Positions 1-8,609 of a stretch of 64,000 bases of DNA are shown one piece after another; within the stretch, counting starts at the first letter, position 1, and each line of letters begins with the position of its first letter. The position numbers and the translations under genes were made by a program. Below the pieces are notes generated by a model. It did not search any database and was not told where the DNA came from. It was given only the letters and a program-made list of their open reading frames with translations. Source of the DNA: JAFECT01 sp964432415 (GTDB lineage Bacteria; Pseudomonadota; Alphaproteobacteria; Caulobacterales; Caulobacteraceae). The DNA lies in contig CAYSNW010000003.1 in NCBI GenBank assembly GCA_964432415.1, positions 1 to 64,000 of the forward strand, written 5' to 3'.

Positions 1-1260
1 CTCGCGCTCGACCAGCTTCATGGCGGTGAAGATCGGCCGCTCCGGGCAGCCGGTGCAGAAGCCGGGCGGACGGGCGGGTAGCTCCGCCGCCAGCGGCTCG
101 GCCGGCGCCGGCGGCAAGGGCCGCGACAGGGCCGGCGCGTGGGCGGCCAGGAATGCCTCCAGCCCGCGCTGGAGCACATCGCCGGTGTACTCCCCGGCCT
201 TGGGCAGGACGTCCTTGCCGACGATCTTGGTGGTCAGATCCCGGCGCTTGAGGATCGAGTTCAGCGCCTGTTCGATGAACTCCGGCTGGCCCTCCTCCAC
301 CATCAGCACGGCCGACTTGCCGGCGCAGAAGGCCACGACCTCCTCGTCGATCAGGGGGTAGGTGACGTTCAGGCAATAGATCGGAAGCTGCGTATCGCCA
401 TAGGCGTCGGCCAGGCCCGCCAGCTGCAGCACCCGGATCAGGCCGTTGTAGAGCCCGCCCTGGACGATGATCCCGATGTCGCCGCCCTCGGGGCCGAAAG
501 TCTCGTTGAGCTTGCGCGCCTTGATGAACTCGACGGCGGCGGGCCAGCGATCCTCGATCTTCTCGCGTTCATGCAGGTAGCTGGCCGGGGGCAGCACGAT
601 GCGGTTCACGTCGCGGACCGGGTTCTCCATCGCGTCCTTCAGCGTGAACTCGGGGCGTCTGTTGTCGTGGGCGATGAAGCGTCCATAGAGGTGGCAGGCG
701 CGGATGCGCAGCTCCAGCATCACCGGGCTGTTGGAGGCTTCGCTGAGCTCGAAGCCCTGTTCCACCATCTCCACGATCTTCGGCAGGTTCGGGCGCGGGT
801 CGAGCAGCCAGACCTGGCTTTTCATGGCGAAGGCGTGGGTGCGCTCCTGCATGATCGAGGAGCCCTCGCCGTAGTCCTCGCCCACGATGATCAGGGCCCC
901 GCCAAGCACGCCGCCCGAGGCGACGTTGGAGAGCGCATCGGACGCCACATTGGTGCCGACCACGGACTTCCAGGCCACGGCGCCGCGCAGGGGATAGTTC
1001 ACGCTGGCGGCCAGCATGGCGCAGGCGGTGGCCTCGCTGGCGCTGGTCTCGAAGTGGACGCCCAACTCCTGCAGCAGGTCGTTGGCGTCGGCGAAGACGT
1101 CCAGTAGGTGCGAGATCGGCGCCCCCTGGTAGCCGCCGATGTAGGAAACGCCGGACTGCAGCAGCGCCTTGGTCACCGCCAGGATGGCTTCGCCACGGAA
1201 TTCGTCGCCCGCGCCGAGGCGCAGCTTCTCGATCTCCTGAACGAAGGACCGTTCCGCCAT
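1..1260 (-). CDS. iorA: Indolepyruvate ferredoxin oxidoreductase, alpha subunit (partial, C-terminus cut)
   Basis: The reading frame is open from the ATG at 1260 to the window edge, giving 420 codons. The N-terminal part matches the pyruvate:ferredoxin oxidoreductase domain of IorA (segments such as YIGGYQGAPISHLLD and GEDYGEGSSIMQERTH). The visible end has FCTGCPERPIF, the cysteine motif that opens the thiamine-pyrophosphate half. The enzyme family oxidatively decarboxylates aryl pyruvates from aromatic amino acids, with ferredoxin as acceptor. The start codon follows the MarR stop codon directly (TAG then ATG, no spacer), so the two genes are surely cotranscribed and probably translationally coupled. 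The missing part should hold the TPP-binding domain; the beta subunit may follow outside the window. Confidence 0.85.
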   Translation of the reverse strand, partial: MAERSFVQEIEKLRLGAGDEFRGEAILAVTKALLQSGVSYIGGYQGAPISHLLDVFADANDLLQELGVHFETSASEATACAMLAASVNYPLRGAVAWKSVVGTNVASDALSNVASGGVLGGALIIVGEDYGEGSSIMQERTHAFAMKSQVWLLDPRPNLPKIVEMVEQGFELSEASNSPVMLELRIRACHLYGRFIAHDNRRPEFTLKDAMENPVRDVNRIVLPPASYLHEREKIEDRWPAAVEFIKARKLNETFGPEGGDIGIIVQGGLYNGLIRVLQLAGLADAYGDTQLPIYCLNVTYPLIDEEVVAFCAGKSAVLMVEEGQPEFIEQALNSILKRRDLTTKIVGKDVLPKAGEYTGDVLQRGLEAFLAAHAPALSRPLPPAPAEPLAAELPARPPGFCTGCPERPIFTAMKLVERE

Positions 1261-1722
1261 CTAGTCGTAGTACTCCAGATTCTGCTCGACCCGGGCCAGC
1301 AGTTCGGTGAGCCGAGCGATGTCTGAGGCGGAGAACCCCTTGAAGGCCAGCTCCTGGTGGCGAAGGGCGGTGGGGACGATGGCCTGGAAGGCCGCGACTC
1401 CCGCCTCGGTCAGGCTGATCTCCATTACCCTCTGGTCGCTGTCGGAGGACCGGCGCGAGACCCGGCCGTCGCGCTCCAGCTGCACCACCACGCGGCTGAC
1501 GGTGGGCTGCTCCATCAGGGTGGTCTCGACGATGCGGCCGATGGACAGGGCGCCGTAGGCCTTGAGCACGCTCAGGATCCGCCACTGGGACGGATTGATC
1601 TTCGCGGCCTTCAGCCGGCCCATCAGCTTGGCGTTCAAACGGTTGGTGACGCGATAGAGGCGGTAGGGCGCGAAGTCCTCGAGCCAGTTGTCACCCGTCG
1701 CCGCCGCCTTCGCCCTGCTCAT
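1261..1722 (-). CDS. MarR family transcriptional regulator
   Basis: 153 residues. The winged-helix region (PSQWRILSVLKAYGALSIGRI, then EQPTVSRVVVQLERDGRVSR, then SDQRVMEISLT) is typical of MarR dimeric regulators, including the DxR wing motif. A longer frame runs upstream to 1839, but it would overlap the divergent gene's start, so the ATG at 1722 is chosen. It is the first gene of an operon with iorA and probably controls it. MarR proteins usually sense small aromatic ligands, which suits a neighbour acting on aryl pyruvates. The ligand is not known. Confidence 0.85.
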   Translation of the reverse strand: MSRAKAAATGDNWLEDFAPYRLYRVTNRLNAKLMGRLKAAKINPSQWRILSVLKAYGALSIGRIVETTLMEQPTVSRVVVQLERDGRVSRRSSDSDQRVMEISLTEAGVAAFQAIVPTALRHQELAFKGFSASDIARLTELLARVEQNLEYYD

Positions 1723-1738
1723 CGCCTCGCCGCTACAT

Positions 1739-1752
1739 GCAAATTCATATGC
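1739..1752. promoter_or_regulatory. Candidate MarR operator
   Basis: The imperfect palindrome GCAAATTCATATGC lies in the 94-bp space between the divergent MarR (start 1722) and amidohydrolase (start 1817) genes. Five of seven base pairs are symmetric. It is AT-rich in a very GC-rich context, and MarR proteins usually bind palindromes of about this size over their own promoter. Assignment is by position and symmetry only. Confidence 0.35.
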
Positions 1753-1816
1753 TTCAGCGGATACCAAAATCGTGGCGGATGTGAAACGTTCACGCGGAGC
1801 TACTGGGGAGACGGCC

Positions 1817-3199
1817 ATGAGGTTGCGGGTTCTGTTCACTGCGATCGCGGCGGGCGCCGCGCTGCTGGCCGGGACGGCCCAGGCTCAGTCCCTGACCATC
1901 GAGCACGTCACCCTGATCGACGGCACCGGCTCGCCCGAGAAGCCCGACATGACCGTGGTGGTCGAAGGCGGGCGCATCACCGCCGTGGGCCCCAGCGCCC
2001 TGACCCATCCCGGCAAGGGCCCGCACATCGACGGACGCGGCAAGTTCCTGATCCCGGGCCTGATCGACACCCACATCCACCTGCGCGGCGTCGTGGACGG
2101 GATGAACCCGGACGGAACCCACAAGGTTGACCTCGATGCCCAGCACGGCGCCCTGGCCAGCTTCCTCTACGCCGGGGTCACCAGCGTGATCGACGTCGGC
2201 AACGCGCCGGAGAACAGCCTGCGGGCCCGCGCCGATGAGCGGGCCGGCAAGATCCTGTCGCCGCGCATCTTCGCCACCGGCAACCTGATCACCTATCCGG
2301 GCAGCCACGGGGACGCGATCGCGCTGCGCATCTCCGACTTCGAGAAGGACAAGGCGCTGCTCGACAAGCACATCGCCGAACAGCAACCCGACATCCTGAA
2401 GCTGACCTATGACGAGGAAGGCTGGGGCACTCGGCCGATGATCACCCTGATGCCGGCGCCCCTGCTGGCCCAGATCATCCATTACTACAATCTGCACGGC
2501 ATACGCACGACGGTGCACATCTCGGACGAACGCCGCGCGCTGGAGGCGATCCAGGCCGGGACCGACACCCTGGCTCACCCGATCATCCAGGGCCCGGTCA
2601 GCGACAGCTTCGTCAAGCTGATGGCCGCCAAGAAGATCCCGTTCTCCACCACCCTGACCATCGGCGAGAACTACGCCCGCCTGGCCGAGCATCCCGAATA
2701 CCTGGACCAGCCGCTCTACGTCGCCTCCTTCACCGCCGAGGAGCGCCAGCGGCTGAAGACCAAGACCCGGGCCGAGTTCCAGGCCCGGACCTGGACCTGG
2801 TGGATGAAGCTGATGACCCCGATCTGCGAGGAGAACATCCGCAAGGTCGTGGCCGGCGGCGGGATCGCGGCGCTCGGCACCGACCAGTCCAGCGGTCCGG
2901 CGGTGCACCGCGAGATGGAGTTGCTGGTCCAGGCCGGAATCGAACCCGCCCAGGTGATCCGCATCGCCACGCTGAACGGCGCCATCTTCCTCGGCAAGGA
3001 GAACGAGTTGGGATCGGTGGAGCCCGGCAAGTGGGCCGACCTGGTGCTGCTCAAGGCCGACCCGACCGTGGACATCGAAAACGCCAAGGCCATCGCCGTG
3101 GTCATCAAGGGCGGCCAGTTGATCGACGAGACCAAGCTGCCCCTGGCCGGCGGGCCGCAGGGTTGGCGCTGGCCCGAGATGTGGGTCAGCTCGCGGTAG
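1817..3199 (+). CDS. Exported amidohydrolase family protein
   Basis: 460 residues with a signal peptide (MRLRVLFTAIAAGAALLAGTAQAQ). After the leader comes the usual small beta domain (VTLIDGTGSPEKPDMTVVVEGGRI), then the metal-binding GLIDTHIHLRG and the C-terminal EPGKWADLVLLKADP typical of imidazolonepropionase-like or prolidase-like amidohydrolases. Such exported enzymes hydrolyse cyclic amides or dipeptides in the periplasm; the substrate cannot be told from sequence. The ATG at 1817 is preceded by GGGGAG six bases upstream. A longer frame from 1688 would run into the MarR gene and lose the signal peptide. Divergent from MarR/iorA. Confidence 0.8.
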   Translation: MRLRVLFTAIAAGAALLAGTAQAQSLTIEHVTLIDGTGSPEKPDMTVVVEGGRITAVGPSALTHPGKGPHIDGRGKFLIPGLIDTHIHLRGVVDGMNPDGTHKVDLDAQHGALASFLYAGVTSVIDVGNAPENSLRARADERAGKILSPRIFATGNLITYPGSHGDAIALRISDFEKDKALLDKHIAEQQPDILKLTYDEEGWGTRPMITLMPAPLLAQIIHYYNLHGIRTTVHISDERRALEAIQAGTDTLAHPIIQGPVSDSFVKLMAAKKIPFSTTLTIGENYARLAEHPEYLDQPLYVASFTAEERQRLKTKTRAEFQARTWTWWMKLMTPICEENIRKVVAGGGIAALGTDQSSGPAVHREMELLVQAGIEPAQVIRIATLNGAIFLGKENELGSVEPGKWADLVLLKADPTVDIENAKAIAVVIKGGQLIDETKLPLAGGPQGWRWPEMWVSSR

Positions 3200-3202
3200 G
3201 GG

Positions 3203-4111
3203 GTGACGGTGGGACGGGCTCGATCTGTCGCCGAAATTGCCGGTCTTGCCTCCGCCCTGATCGCGGGGGTCGCCATGGCCGAACAGCCGATGGTCCCCGT
3301 TGTGGCGGCGCCGGAGCATCCGCGCGTCCTCGCGCCGGCCAATTCGGTGCGGATCGACGCGGCGGCGCCGGAAAACTGTGAGTGGCGACAGCTCCCGGAC
3401 AAGCCGCAACACCGGCCCATCCTCGTCTGCGTGCAGATGGACGGCGCCTGGATCAGGGTCCGGCCGTTCCAGGGCTTCGACACAACGACCGTGGCGAAGG
3501 CCAAGGCCGGCGATCCCGCCGCCATGAACGCGCTCGGCCGCTTCCATATGTACGGCCCCTCCTCCGAGCGTGACCTGGACAAGGCGCTCGATCTCTTCCG
3601 CAAGGCGGCGGCGCTGGGCGATCGCGGCGCGATGGCCTCTTTGGGCGACGTCTATTTCGAAGGGCGCGGCGTCAAGGCCGACTTTTCCGAATCCCTGCGC
3701 TGGTATCGAAAGGCCGCGGGGCTCGGCGATCCCGCCGCCCTGGACGCCGTAGCGGGCGCCTATCTGAACGGAAGGGGCGTCGCCAAGGACCAGGTCGAGG
3801 GGTTGAGGCTGCTGCGGCAGGCGGCTGACGCGGGGAGCGGCTCGGCGGCAAGTTCCCTGTCGCTCGCCTACTACCGCGGCTGGTGGGGGCTCCCGATCGA
3901 TCCCGTCCAGGGACTGCATTGGCTGAAATACGCCAGCGAGCATGGATGCGCGGTGTGCATGGCCGTGCTGTCCGGCCTGTACGCAACCGGCGATCAGGTG
4001 CCGCAGGACAAGGCCGAGTCCCTGCGCTGGCTTCGTGCCTCGGCGAGAGCCGGCTATTGGGAATCAATCCTGAAGATCGAGGCGCGCGGCGAAGAGGTCG
4101 AAGACCCGTAA
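3203..4111 (+). CDS. Sel1-repeat (TPR-like) exported protein
   Basis: 302 residues starting at a GTG three bases after the preceding stop codon. The N-terminus has a weak signal sequence (about residues 10-26), then a segment with two cysteines (ENCEWRQLP and ILVCVQMDG). From about residue 95 come at least five Sel1 repeats of the A-x-x-x-LG-x-x-Y-x-x-GxGV type (for example AMASLGDVYFEGRGV and LDAVAGAYLNGRGV), which fold as helical hairpins for protein contacts. Likely cotranscribed with the upstream amidohydrolase. Function unknown beyond protein-protein interaction. Confidence 0.75.
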   Translation: MTVGRARSVAEIAGLASALIAGVAMAEQPMVPVVAAPEHPRVLAPANSVRIDAAAPENCEWRQLPDKPQHRPILVCVQMDGAWIRVRPFQGFDTTTVAKAKAGDPAAMNALGRFHMYGPSSERDLDKALDLFRKAAALGDRGAMASLGDVYFEGRGVKADFSESLRWYRKAAGLGDPAALDAVAGAYLNGRGVAKDQVEGLRLLRQAADAGSGSAASSLSLAYYRGWWGLPIDPVQGLHWLKYASEHGCAVCMAVLSGLYATGDQVPQDKAESLRWLRASARAGYWESILKIEARGEEVEDP

Positions 4112-4115
4112 GGCC

Positions 4116-5486
4116 TCAGGCGTTTGCCCGATCCATGCGGATGATGGCGTCCAGCGAGCGCTCCACGTCATCGTCGGTGGTCGCCCAGCTCGAAACGCTG
4201 ATACGCATGACGGTCCTGCCCTGCCAGACCGAGCCGCCGCACCAGCAGGTGCCCTCCACCTGGATGGCGGCGGTGACGCGCTGGGTGCGTTCCGCGTCGC
4301 CGAAGGCGACCAGCACCTGGTTCAGGGGGACCTCGTTCAGCACCTCGATCCCGGCGGCCTTGAGCCCCTTGGCGAAGCGCGCCGCCTGGCGGCAGTTGCG
4401 TTCCACCAGTTCGGCGATGCCTGAGCGCCCCAGCGCCTTGATCGCGGCCCAGACCTCGACGCCGCGGGCCCGGCGGGAGAGTTCCGGCACATAGTCCCCG
4501 GGCTCGCGTCCGCCGCTGTCGATCAGATAGGCGGCGTTGGCGGCCATGGCGCCGCGCAGATGCGCCTCGTCGCGCACGAAGACCAGGCCACAGTCGTAAG
4601 GGGTGTTCAGCCACTTGTGGGCGTCGGTAGCCCAGCTGTCGGCGCCGTTGAAGCCCGCCATCAGGTGCGCCCGGGCGGGCGCGGCCGCGGCCCAAAGGCC
4701 AAAGGCGCCGTCGACATGGACCCAGGACCCAGCGGCCTTCGCTCTGGCAATGATCTCGGGCGCCGGGTCGAAGGCGCCGGTGTTCACATTGCCGGCCTGG
4801 ATGCAGACGATGGTGCGATCGTCGAGCGTCGGCAACTGGTCGGCGATCATGCGGCCCTGGCCGTCGACCGGGACCCGGATCGCCGTGTCGCGCCCGAAGC
4901 CCAGCAGCGCCAAGGCCTTGAGCACGGTCACATGCACCTCGCCGCCGACCACGATCCTGATCTCCGGCGCGCCGTAGAGACCCTTCGATCCTACGTCCCA
5001 GCCGGCGCGGGCCATCAGCGCGTGGCGTGCCGCCGCCAGGGCCGAGAAGTTGGCCATGCTGGCGCCGGTGACCAGGCCGACGCCGCAGCCTTCGGGCAGG
5101 CCGATCAGTTCGGCGACCCACCGCGCGGCAGTCTCCTCGATCACCGTGGCGGCGGGGCTCAGCACCTGGCGCCCGGTGCACTGGTCCCAGGCGGCGGCCA
5201 GCATGTTGGCTGCGACCGTGGTGGGTAAGGCGCCGCCGATCACGAAGCCGAAGTAGCGCGGCCCGGCGCTGGCCACCGTCGCGGGCGACCCCACCCGGTC
5301 GAGCAGGTCCAGGATCGCCGCCGGATCGCCAGGGCCGCCAGGGAGCGATCCCGCCAGCTCGTCGATCCGGGACAGGGCCTCGGCCGTCGGCAGGACGTCG
5401 CGCCCGTCCAGGCCGTCGAGGTAGATATTGGCCCGCCGCGCCACGTCGGTGATCAGGGCCGCGCGGGCGGCGTTGGGTTCGGTCAT
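4116..5486 (-). CDS. Pyridoxal-dependent group II decarboxylase
   Basis: 456 residues. Fold-type I PLP enzyme of the glutamate/tyrosine/aromatic amino-acid decarboxylase family. HVDGAFG at about residues 257-263 holds the PLP-binding aspartate, and ATDAHKWLN (Lys291) the Schiff-base lysine. GPRYFGFVIGGALPTTVAAN and the TGASMAN segment fit the substrate and phosphate sites. The ATG at 5486 is used because the longer frame to 5696 only covers the cupin gene in another frame. It sits 10 bp after the cupin gene, and with the GNAT gene the three form one leftward group. Substrate not assignable. Confidence 0.8.
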   Translation of the reverse strand: MTEPNAARAALITDVARRANIYLDGLDGRDVLPTAEALSRIDELAGSLPGGPGDPAAILDLLDRVGSPATVASAGPRYFGFVIGGALPTTVAANMLAAAWDQCTGRQVLSPAATVIEETAARWVAELIGLPEGCGVGLVTGASMANFSALAAARHALMARAGWDVGSKGLYGAPEIRIVVGGEVHVTVLKALALLGFGRDTAIRVPVDGQGRMIADQLPTLDDRTIVCIQAGNVNTGAFDPAPEIIARAKAAGSWVHVDGAFGLWAAAAPARAHLMAGFNGADSWATDAHKWLNTPYDCGLVFVRDEAHLRGAMAANAAYLIDSGGREPGDYVPELSRRARGVEVWAAIKALGRSGIAELVERNCRQAARFAKGLKAAGIEVLNEVPLNQVLVAFGDAERTQRVTAAIQVEGTCWCGGSVWQGRTVMRISVSSWATTDDDVERSLDAIIRMDRANA

Positions 5487-5496
5487 GAGGTTCTCG

Positions 5497-5835
5497 TCAC
5501 GGGGCTTCGGTGCGGTCGCCAAGGGCGTTGGGACTGGCGGCGACCAGGAATTCGACGGGGGCGCCGGATACGTTGCGCACGTGATGGACGGCGCCGGGCG
5601 GGATTTCCAGCGCCTCGTGGCGACCCAGGCGATGGACCTCGCCAGCGCGTTCGATCTCGAGTTCGCCTTCCAGCACGAAGAAGACCTGCCGCGCACGGGC
5701 GTGGCTGTGGGCGGTCTCCGCCGAGCCCGGCGCCAGGCGCTCGTGAAACAGGCTTAGGTCGGGACCGCTGATCAGTTCCCAGGTCTGACCGCCTTCGCCC
5801 CAGTCGCGCGGCGCGACCAGGTCCCTGGAGATCAT
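5497..5835 (-). CDS. Small single-domain cupin protein
   Basis: 112 residues forming one cupin barrel. Motif 1 is AHSHARARQVFFVLEGELEIE, with the metal-type histidines and glutamate position. Motif 2 is PPGAVHHVRNVSG. Such small cupins bind a metal and act as isomerases, dioxygenases or simple sensors. Its start overlaps the end of the acetyltransferase gene by four bases, and its stop lies 10 bp before the decarboxylase, so the three are coexpressed. The specific reaction is unknown. Confidence 0.75.
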   Translation of the reverse strand: MISRDLVAPRDWGEGGQTWELISGPDLSLFHERLAPGSAETAHSHARARQVFFVLEGELEIERAGEVHRLGRHEALEIPPGAVHHVRNVSGAPVEFLVAASPNALGDRTEAP

Positions 5836-6437
5836 GCCGGCACGCGTTCAGCCGCCAGCGCGTCGAGCCTGGTATCCAGGCGCTCGCGCACCTGGGGCCA
5901 CTCCTCGTCGGTGATGGAGAAGACCACCGTGTCGCGCTGATGGCCGGTGAAGGTCAGCTTGTGTTTGCGCAAGACGCCCTCGCGCGTGGCGCCCAGCTTG
6001 GCGATGGCGGCCTGGCTTCTCAGGTTGCGCGCGTCGGTGACCAGCTCCACCCGCATGGCCCCGGCCTTGAAGGCGGCGGCCAGCATCAGCCGCTTGGCGT
6101 CCGGATTGACCACGCCGGAGCGCGCCTCGGGCCGGAAAAAGGTGGAGCCGATCTCAACCCCGTCGTCCTTGGCGCGGATGTTGAGGAAGCTGGTGGTCCC
6201 GACCAGCTTGGCGTCGGCGATGCGGCGCACGGCGTAGGCGATGCGGGTTCCGCGCACCATGTCCTCGCACAGCATCTGCCACCAACCGTCGAAATGCTCG
6301 CCCTGGCCGGAGATGGCCTGCAGGGCCCAGCTGTCCGGATCGACGTCCAGGGCGCGACGCAGGGGCTCCTTCAGCTCGGCGCGGAACGGCTCCAGCCGCA
6401 CGAAGCGGCCCTCCAGGGGATAGGGGTCCAGTCTCAT
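5832..6437 (-). CDS. GNAT family N-acetyltransferase (RimJ/RimL type)
   Basis: 201 residues with the layout of the RimJ/RimL-like acetyltransferases: an N-terminal LEGRFVRLEPF strand, a central VGTTSFLNIRAKDDGVEIGS sheet, and RNLRSQAAIAKLGATREGVLRKH as the conserved acetyl-CoA-side helix. It transfers an acetyl group from acetyl-CoA to an amine; the acceptor is unknown. First gene of the leftward acetyltransferase-cupin-decarboxylase group. Confidence 0.8.
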   Translation of the reverse strand: MRLDPYPLEGRFVRLEPFRAELKEPLRRALDVDPDSWALQAISGQGEHFDGWWQMLCEDMVRGTRIAYAVRRIADAKLVGTTSFLNIRAKDDGVEIGSTFFRPEARSGVVNPDAKRLMLAAAFKAGAMRVELVTDARNLRSQAAIAKLGATREGVLRKHKLTFTGHQRDTVVFSITDEEWPQVRERLDTRLDALAAERVPA

Positions 6438-6450
6438 CGGGGTCTCGGTT

Positions 6451-7062
6451 TCAGGGCTTGAAGGCGGGGGTGGTCAGCAGGGGATAAAGCGAGGCGATCA
6501 GCAGCAGGGCCATGACGACGTTGAAGACGCGCAGCACGTTCGGGCGGTCCAGGAAGCGGCGCAGCACCGTGCCGAACGCCGCCCAGGTCAGGATGCAGGG
6601 CGCGTTGATCAGGACGCAGATCACCGCCGCCAGCAGCACGCTGCCGGTGAAGCCGCCGCCGGCCGCGTAGGTGGTCACCACGGTGAGCGCGATGAACCAG
6701 GCCTTGGGATTGACCGCCTGGAAGGCGAAGGCCTGCAGGAAGGTGAGGGGTTCGGACCGCTCGGCGGCGCCGCCGACGCCCTTCGACGTCGCCATCTTCC
6801 AGGCCAGCCACAGCAGGTATGCCGCCCCGCCCCAGCGCAGGACGAGAAACACCACCGGCCAGCGGGTGAAGACCGCGCCAAGGCCCCAGCCCAGAGCCAG
6901 GATCTCCACCAGCATGCCGCAGCTGACCGCGAGCGCCAGCGGCAGGGTGCGCTTCAGGCCGAAATTGACGCCCGAAGCCAGCAGCAGGGTGTTGTTCGGC
7001 CCCGGGGTGATCGAGGCGGCGAAGGCGAACATGACAAGGCCGAGGACGACGGCGGGGGACAT
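6451..7062 (-). CDS. LysE/RhtB family amino-acid exporter
   Basis: 203 residues, strongly hydrophobic, with about six membrane helices. The family signature SITPGPNNTLLLASGVNFG stands near the N-terminus, and FQAVNPKAWFIAL in the middle is also characteristic. Members export amino acids and small metabolites from the cytoplasm. The ATG at 7062 is preferred; a GTG nine bases upstream is possible. Divergent from a MocR regulator, the common pairing in which the regulator controls the exporter. Confidence 0.85.
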   Translation of the reverse strand: MSPAVVLGLVMFAFAASITPGPNNTLLLASGVNFGLKRTLPLALAVSCGMLVEILALGWGLGAVFTRWPVVFLVLRWGGAAYLLWLAWKMATSKGVGGAAERSEPLTFLQAFAFQAVNPKAWFIALTVVTTYAAGGGFTGSVLLAAVICVLINAPCILTWAAFGTVLRRFLDRPNVLRVFNVVMALLLIASLYPLLTTPAFKP

Positions 7063-7129
7063 GACGGTCACTTTGCGACGGAATTGTCTCGATCTTTTTG
7101 GCGATTGCCATGCGAGTCAATTGGATTAT

Positions 7130-7142
7130 TGTCATGGTGACA
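7130..7142. promoter_or_regulatory. Candidate operator between lysE-type gene and MocR regulator
   Basis: The sequence TGTCATGGTGACA is a perfect 5-bp inverted repeat (TGTCA/TGACA) with a three-base centre, 18 bp before the regulator's ATG. The 97-bp divergent spacer is AT-rich and also holds two related direct words, TTGTCT near 7084 and CTGTCT near 7154. MocR regulators usually bind direct or inverted repeats in such a space. No experimental motif is known to me for this protein. Confidence 0.35.
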
Positions 7143-7159
7143 TTTAGAGAAACTGTCTA

Positions 7160-8539
7160 ATGCCCCCCTGGCGCCCCGAGATCGACCCCGGCGAAGCCCC
7201 CCTCTACGAACGGCTGGCGGCGGCCCTGGCTCGCGACGTGGCCGCGGGCCGGCTGCGGCCTGGCGAGAAGATCCCGCCCCAGCGCGACCTGGCCCACCGG
7301 CTGAACATCGGGATCGGCACAGTGACCCGCGCCTACGCCGAGGCGACGCGCCAGGGCCTGCTGCGGGCCCAGGTCGGCAGCGGCAGCTATGTCGCCGAGA
7401 CGCCCTCTCCTACCGCGCGGGCCGGCGGCTCGGCCCTGGTGGACATGGTCCACAACCTGGTCCCCTCCGCTGCCGCCAACACTCGCCTTGCCGAGACCCT
7501 GAACCGTCTGCGACGCCGCCCGGACCTGCTCGACACCCTGGCCTATTCGCCCACCGAGGGTCCCGAGGCGCACCGGCGCGCCGGGGCCCAGTGGATGCGC
7601 CGCTACGCGCATTTCGCCGACGCCGACTGGCGCCGGGTGATCTGCGTCGGCGGCATTCAGCAGGCCATGTCCCTGGCCTTCGCCACCCTCTGCCGTCCTG
7701 GCGACACCGTGCTGAGCGAGGCGGCGACCTTCGTCGGCCTCAAGCGCCTGGCCGGCCTGCTCGATTTCCGCATCGAGGGGCTGGAGATGGATCGCGAAGG
7801 GGTCCTTCCCGAGGCGCTGGACCGGGCCGGACGCGCCGGCGCCCGGGTCGCCTATCTGATGCCCTCGCTGCAGAACCCGACCGCTCGAGTCATGGGGCCG
7901 GGCCGGCGGGCCAGCATCGCGGCGGTCGCGCGCAAGCACGCCATGACTATCGTCGAGGACGACAGCTACGCCATCTTCACCCCGCCCGGTGTGACACCTC
8001 TGGCAGCCCTGGCGCCGGAACGGGTCTGGTATATGGGCGGCCTGTCCAAGGCCCTGGGCCCGGGCCTGCGCTCGGCCTTCCTGCATCTGCCCGAGGGCTT
8101 TGATCCAGAGCCTCTGCTCGCGCGCATCCAGGCCCTGTACTATGCGCCCTCCAGCTTCGGCCCGATGATCGGCGCTCAGTGGATCGAGGACGGAACCGCT
8201 CACGACATCGTCCAGGCGGTGCGCGCCGAACTCACCCTGCGACTGGCCGGCGCCCGGCGCATCCTGGGTCCGGCGATCGAGGACCCCGACCTGCCGTCCA
8301 GCCCGCACCTGTGGCTGCCGCTGAGTGAGCTGGAGGCCGAGCGCGTCGCCGCCCGTGCGCTCCGCGCCGGCGCCGAACTGACCCCGCCGTCCATGCCACT
8401 GGTCCGCCCCGACCTGTGTTCCGGCCTGCGCCTGTGCCTTGGGGCGCCGGCTGACTTGGCGACCCTCGAACGAGGTCTGGAAGCTGTCCGCGCTTCGCTT
8501 TCGCCCGGAGCGGACGAGCGCGCGAGGGGACTCGTTTAA
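7160..8539 (+). CDS. MocR-type PLP-dependent GntR family regulator
   Basis: 459 residues. The N-terminal GntR winged helix (about 1-75) includes LRPGEKIPPQRDLAHRLNIG and VTRAYAEATRQGLLRAQVGSG. The rest is a fold-type I aminotransferase-like domain with the PLP lysine in GLSKALGPGLRS (Lys297) and IVEDDSYAIF upstream of it. MocR proteins use bound PLP or an aminated ligand to sense amino compounds. Position opposite the LysE exporter suggests it controls that gene and itself. Confidence 0.85.
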   Translation: MPPWRPEIDPGEAPLYERLAAALARDVAAGRLRPGEKIPPQRDLAHRLNIGIGTVTRAYAEATRQGLLRAQVGSGSYVAETPSPTARAGGSALVDMVHNLVPSAAANTRLAETLNRLRRRPDLLDTLAYSPTEGPEAHRRAGAQWMRRYAHFADADWRRVICVGGIQQAMSLAFATLCRPGDTVLSEAATFVGLKRLAGLLDFRIEGLEMDREGVLPEALDRAGRAGARVAYLMPSLQNPTARVMGPGRRASIAAVARKHAMTIVEDDSYAIFTPPGVTPLAALAPERVWYMGGLSKALGPGLRSAFLHLPEGFDPEPLLARIQALYYAPSSFGPMIGAQWIEDGTAHDIVQAVRAELTLRLAGARRILGPAIEDPDLPSSPHLWLPLSELEAERVAARALRAGAELTPPSMPLVRPDLCSGLRLCLGAPADLATLERGLEAVRASLSPGADERARGLV

Positions 8540-8609
8540 GGGGCTCGCCCCGGTCCGGAAGCTGGTCCATGGTGCGCGCCGCCAAGGACAAGACCATCCG
8601 GAGGATTCC

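Noticed and set aside
1790..3943. 717-codon leftward open frame over the amidohydrolase and Sel1 gene
   Set aside because: It is the antisense shadow of two well supported rightward genes. High GC keeps stop codons rare; the translation is a low-complexity Gly/Arg/Gln mix with no family motif.
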